Shown here piece by piece: positions 8,405 through 10,518 of a stretch of 10,518 nucleotides of DNA. The notes beneath the pieces are model-generated. The model did not search any database, was not told the origin of the DNA, and saw only the letters and a list, made by a program, of their open reading frames with translations. Origin of the DNA: Glomus cerebriforme (Eukaryota; Glomeromycota; Glomeromycetes; Glomerales; Glomeraceae); the NCBI GenBank assembly GCA_003550305.1, contig QKYT01000878.1:11250-21767 (forward strand). The letters are read 5' to 3'. The position numbers and the translations under genes are program-made. The first letter of the stretch is position 1; each line of letters starts with the position of its first letter.

Positions 8405-8654
8405 AGTGCTACAAAATTAGGATATTTGACAGATGAACTAGGTAATAAATAATTCTAAATATTATTAGAGAAATATAGGGTGACAAATATTTAGCATAAA
8501 AAAAAGAATAACGGATTGCTTGTACTATATTGCTTGAACTTATACTTCAGTTTATAGTTTAATTTAATTTCTATATATGGTTTAGTCCTTTACAGCATTT
8601 TATTAATTAATTATTAAATTTTTACACTGATCATTATTACACAATAATTATTAT
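8405..8654. other. Upstream region of the kinase gene
   Basis: About 250 AT-rich bases separate the kinase start codon from the minisatellite. The promoter should be here, but no specific element can be assigned. Confidence 0.4.
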
Positions 8655-8799
8655 CACAAAACAATTACACAATAATTACACACAAAACAATTACACAATA
8701 ATTACACACAGAACAATTACACAAAACAATTATACAATAATTACACAGAAAAATTACACAATAATTACACAAAGCAATTATACACACAATAATTATATA
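8655..8799. repeat. Minisatellite of CACAAAACAATTACACAATA-type units
   Basis: Two exact 26-bp units (8655-8680, 8681-8706), each CACAAAACAATTACACAATA plus ATTACA, are followed by variant units of 39 bp (8707-8745, an extra 13-bp piece inserted), 24 bp (8746-8769) and 30 bp (8770-8799). Related ACAATAATTA sequence leads in from about 8639. The internal pattern suggests an older 13-bp-like subunit. Runs of C occur only as single bases, so the + strand is A/C/T with almost no G. It lies roughly 250 bp upstream of the kinase start. Confidence 0.9.
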
Positions 8800-9806
8800 A
8801 AAATTTAAAATGTAAGGCTAAGATGGGGTCTGAGTGGTCAAAATTCTGATATAGTGGTCTATTATCATTATTAAAGATAATTATCTCTAATAAAAAGTTT
8901 CAGTTTATTTATTTCCTTATTTGGTTAATTTTAGTAAATAAAATACTTATATAATTATATCATTTTTTAAAAAAATTGCGTCATATTTATTAAAATAATA
9001 AAACAAAACAATAATAAAACAATACCACTTACTGATCAGCTGCTGAGCCTAAAGTTAGATTAAATTTTTTTTTATTAGTCAAAAAATTGCAAGTATAAAG
9101 ATAAAAAAATTTTTAATTTAAAAAAATTCTGTTTGCTTCTGTAGTATTTTTATATGAAACTCGAAAGTATGAATTAAAAACATAAATGGACTAGTAAGGG
9201 ATGACAACCGCTAATTAATCTACTCCTTTAAATAAATGTTAAAAATTTTACATATTCTTATAGCAATAAAGAAAGTATACTATAATTTCGAATTTTACAT
9301 TTGAAAAATATATAACATTTAATAAATTTCTTTTTCTAATATAATTTTATCTTCAAATACTAAACTTATTGAAGAATTATGAAATGAAATATTCAAATGT
9401 TTAAAATTAAATTGTAGTAGCTTTGTATTGCTAATATCAAACTTACAACTTATTATCTTGTTTAAAATACAGTATTGTTCACAGTTTAGTTTTTACCAAA
9501 AAATTTCCTTTTATCTTTTTGAAAAAAAAACAAATTAGAGAATCAATTATTTATTAGTCTATAATACATATTACAACAGGTTCTAATTTCTGGAAATTAT
9601 AAATCTCTATTAGTATAATATCAGTTATTAAATATTTTTCTAGTGTAAATAAAAATTTTGACGATTATCTGAATATAAATTTCAGACTTGCATATTTTAA
9701 GCGAATATTATTCAACTTATTAATTAAATGATTATTTATTGTAAAATAAACTATGGGTAATTATTTTTCATGATAATAGAAATTAAAGAAATAAAGTCAA
9801 TATTAA
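8800..9806. other. AT-rich region without genes
   Basis: No coding frame is evident. One less AT-rich patch at 8814-8862 includes GGTCTGAGTGGTC and GATATAGTGGTC, a short internal GTGGTC echo that might be transposon-end debris, but no partner end was found. The rest is ordinary AT-rich spacer. Confidence 0.5.
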
Positions 9807-10043
9807 TTATCTTTAAAAATTAATAATATATCAGTCTTAGCTCATGAAAATGATAATGATATTGAAATGGAAGCATATGAAGGTGAATATGATAATTATA
9901 TTGAGGTAGAATTAGAACAAGACAATATCGAATAAAATTTTGATAATGAGCAAGAAGAAAAAAACAAAATAATACCAAATGATAAAATTAAGGATCCACT
10001 AACAAAAAATACATTGTACTTTTGCTTTGTGTATAATTATTAA
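9807..10043 (+). pseudogene. Acidic broken reading frame, possible gene fragment
   Basis: One + frame is open at 9807-9932, has a TAA at 9933-9935, then stays open to the stop at 10041-10043. It encodes a strongly acidic stretch (HENDNDIEMEAYEGEYDNY, IEVELEQDNIE) followed by a mixed charged one (NEQEEKNKIIPNDKIKDPL). Acidic bias across a single internal stop, in DNA otherwise full of stops, suggests former coding sequence such as the acidic N-terminal part of a transposase or nuclear protein. No family is recognised, and chance cannot be excluded. Confidence 0.35.
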
Positions 10044-10283
10044 CTACTTAAAATTAAAAGTGGAGAAAAAAGTATAGTAATTTTAAAATTAATATTTTTA
10101 ATTTTAAATCTTTAATACTAATAAAAATTTTGAATTGGAACTTCATTTCTGTAACATAAAGTTGTCAGTATAGTCTTCTTACATACCTGTAATTTATAAA
10201 ATGTGATAAGGAATATGAAGAAAATAAATCGCGGAAACTAACCCTATTTTTATTTATTTAAACAAAGAGAAATACTACCATGT
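10044..10283. other. AT-rich spacer before the inverted repeat
   Basis: No reading frame, repeat or RNA fold of note is visible. The final 170 bases after the inverted repeat (10349-10518) are equally featureless. Confidence 0.5.
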
Positions 10284-10348
10284 CCCAAATCAAACTTGGG
10301 AAGACCTTTCCAAACTAATTGATTTGGATATCCCAAGTCAGATTTGGT
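10284..10348. repeat. Nested inverted repeat built from CCAA/TTGG motifs
   Basis: The left arm CCAAATCAAACTTGGGA (10285-10301) and right arm TCCCAAGTCAGATTTGG (10331-10347) are complementary at 15 of 17 positions. The centre (10302-10330) contains its own small palindrome, CCAAA (10310-10314) with TTTGG (10323-10327). Each arm is also internally self-complementary (CCCAA...TTGGG; CCAA...TTGG). The whole is a strong cruciform- or hairpin-forming unit, likely a MITE or the collapsed ends of a small transposon. Confidence 0.8.
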
Positions 10349-10518
10349 GTTTGGACTACAGCAAGTATATATTTTTTTTTTGTAATATACAATCAAAAAG
10401 AAGTCATGTTTCTAATATATTATGTGGCAAATTAAATTCCATATTTGGTTAATCAATCTTCTTAATTAGGCCTTTTTGATCATGCATAATTTATCAATTA
10501 GTTGCGAATTTTGAATAT

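Noticed and set aside
8814..8862. A second pogo/mariner terminal repeat
   Set aside because: Only short GTGGTC echoes are present; there is no clear TA junction and no partner end.
1..10518. A new defence or biosynthetic gene system
   Set aside because: Only two intact genes exist, both from families greatly expanded in these fungi, and no clustering or shared regulation is visible.

Overview
The window looks like nuclear DNA of an arbuscular mycorrhizal fungus, most likely Rhizophagus or a close relative in the Glomeromycotina. The reasons are very high A+T, short GT-AG introns, an F-box/leucine-rich-type gene next to a tyrosine-kinase-like (TKL) kinase with a CxxC...CxxC N-terminus, and abundant decayed DNA-transposon sequence. 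Species identity is inferred from remembered family style, not from a database search. Two single unresolved bases (170 and 435) show this is draft sequence.

Layout from left to right. 1-1010 is A/G-rich with no intact gene, only short broken open stretches. 1011-2468 (+) is a dead transposon gene: the end of an integrase-like core, a Pro/Ala/Ser/Leu repeat, an acidic linker, a conserved 'SKIDRSGIDRSTLPCKII' block and a CXC-type cysteine tail, spread over several frames. 2801-2928 looks like one end of a pogo/Tigger-like element with a TA target. It abuts 2929-3529 (-), a multiply frameshifted gene relic that I could assemble only by following the coding signal across four frame segments. 3530-4301 is intergenic and holds one clear hairpin.

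4302-5717 (+) is an intact single-exon F-box protein of 471 aa. 5718-6863 is the gap between two converging genes. 6864-8404 (-) is a TKL-type kinase that I model with three exons and introns of 84 and 62 bp, giving 464 aa. The last exon is tiny, and without it the protein would end a few residues into the second intron. 8405-8654 is the kinase upstream region. 8655-8799 is an ACAATTACACAATA-type minisatellite. 8800-10518 is AT-rich and carries an acidic broken reading frame (9807-10043) and a nested CCAA/TTGG inverted-repeat structure (10284-10348).

The two live genes face each other tail to tail. They belong to families that are hugely expanded in these fungi, and nothing in the sequence shows that they act together. 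F-box proteins select substrates for SCF ubiquitin ligases; the kinase is a predicted signalling Ser/Thr kinase. I found no RNA genes, no CRISPR array and no convincing new multi-gene system. The most informative content is the transposon debris and the corrected kinase gene model.
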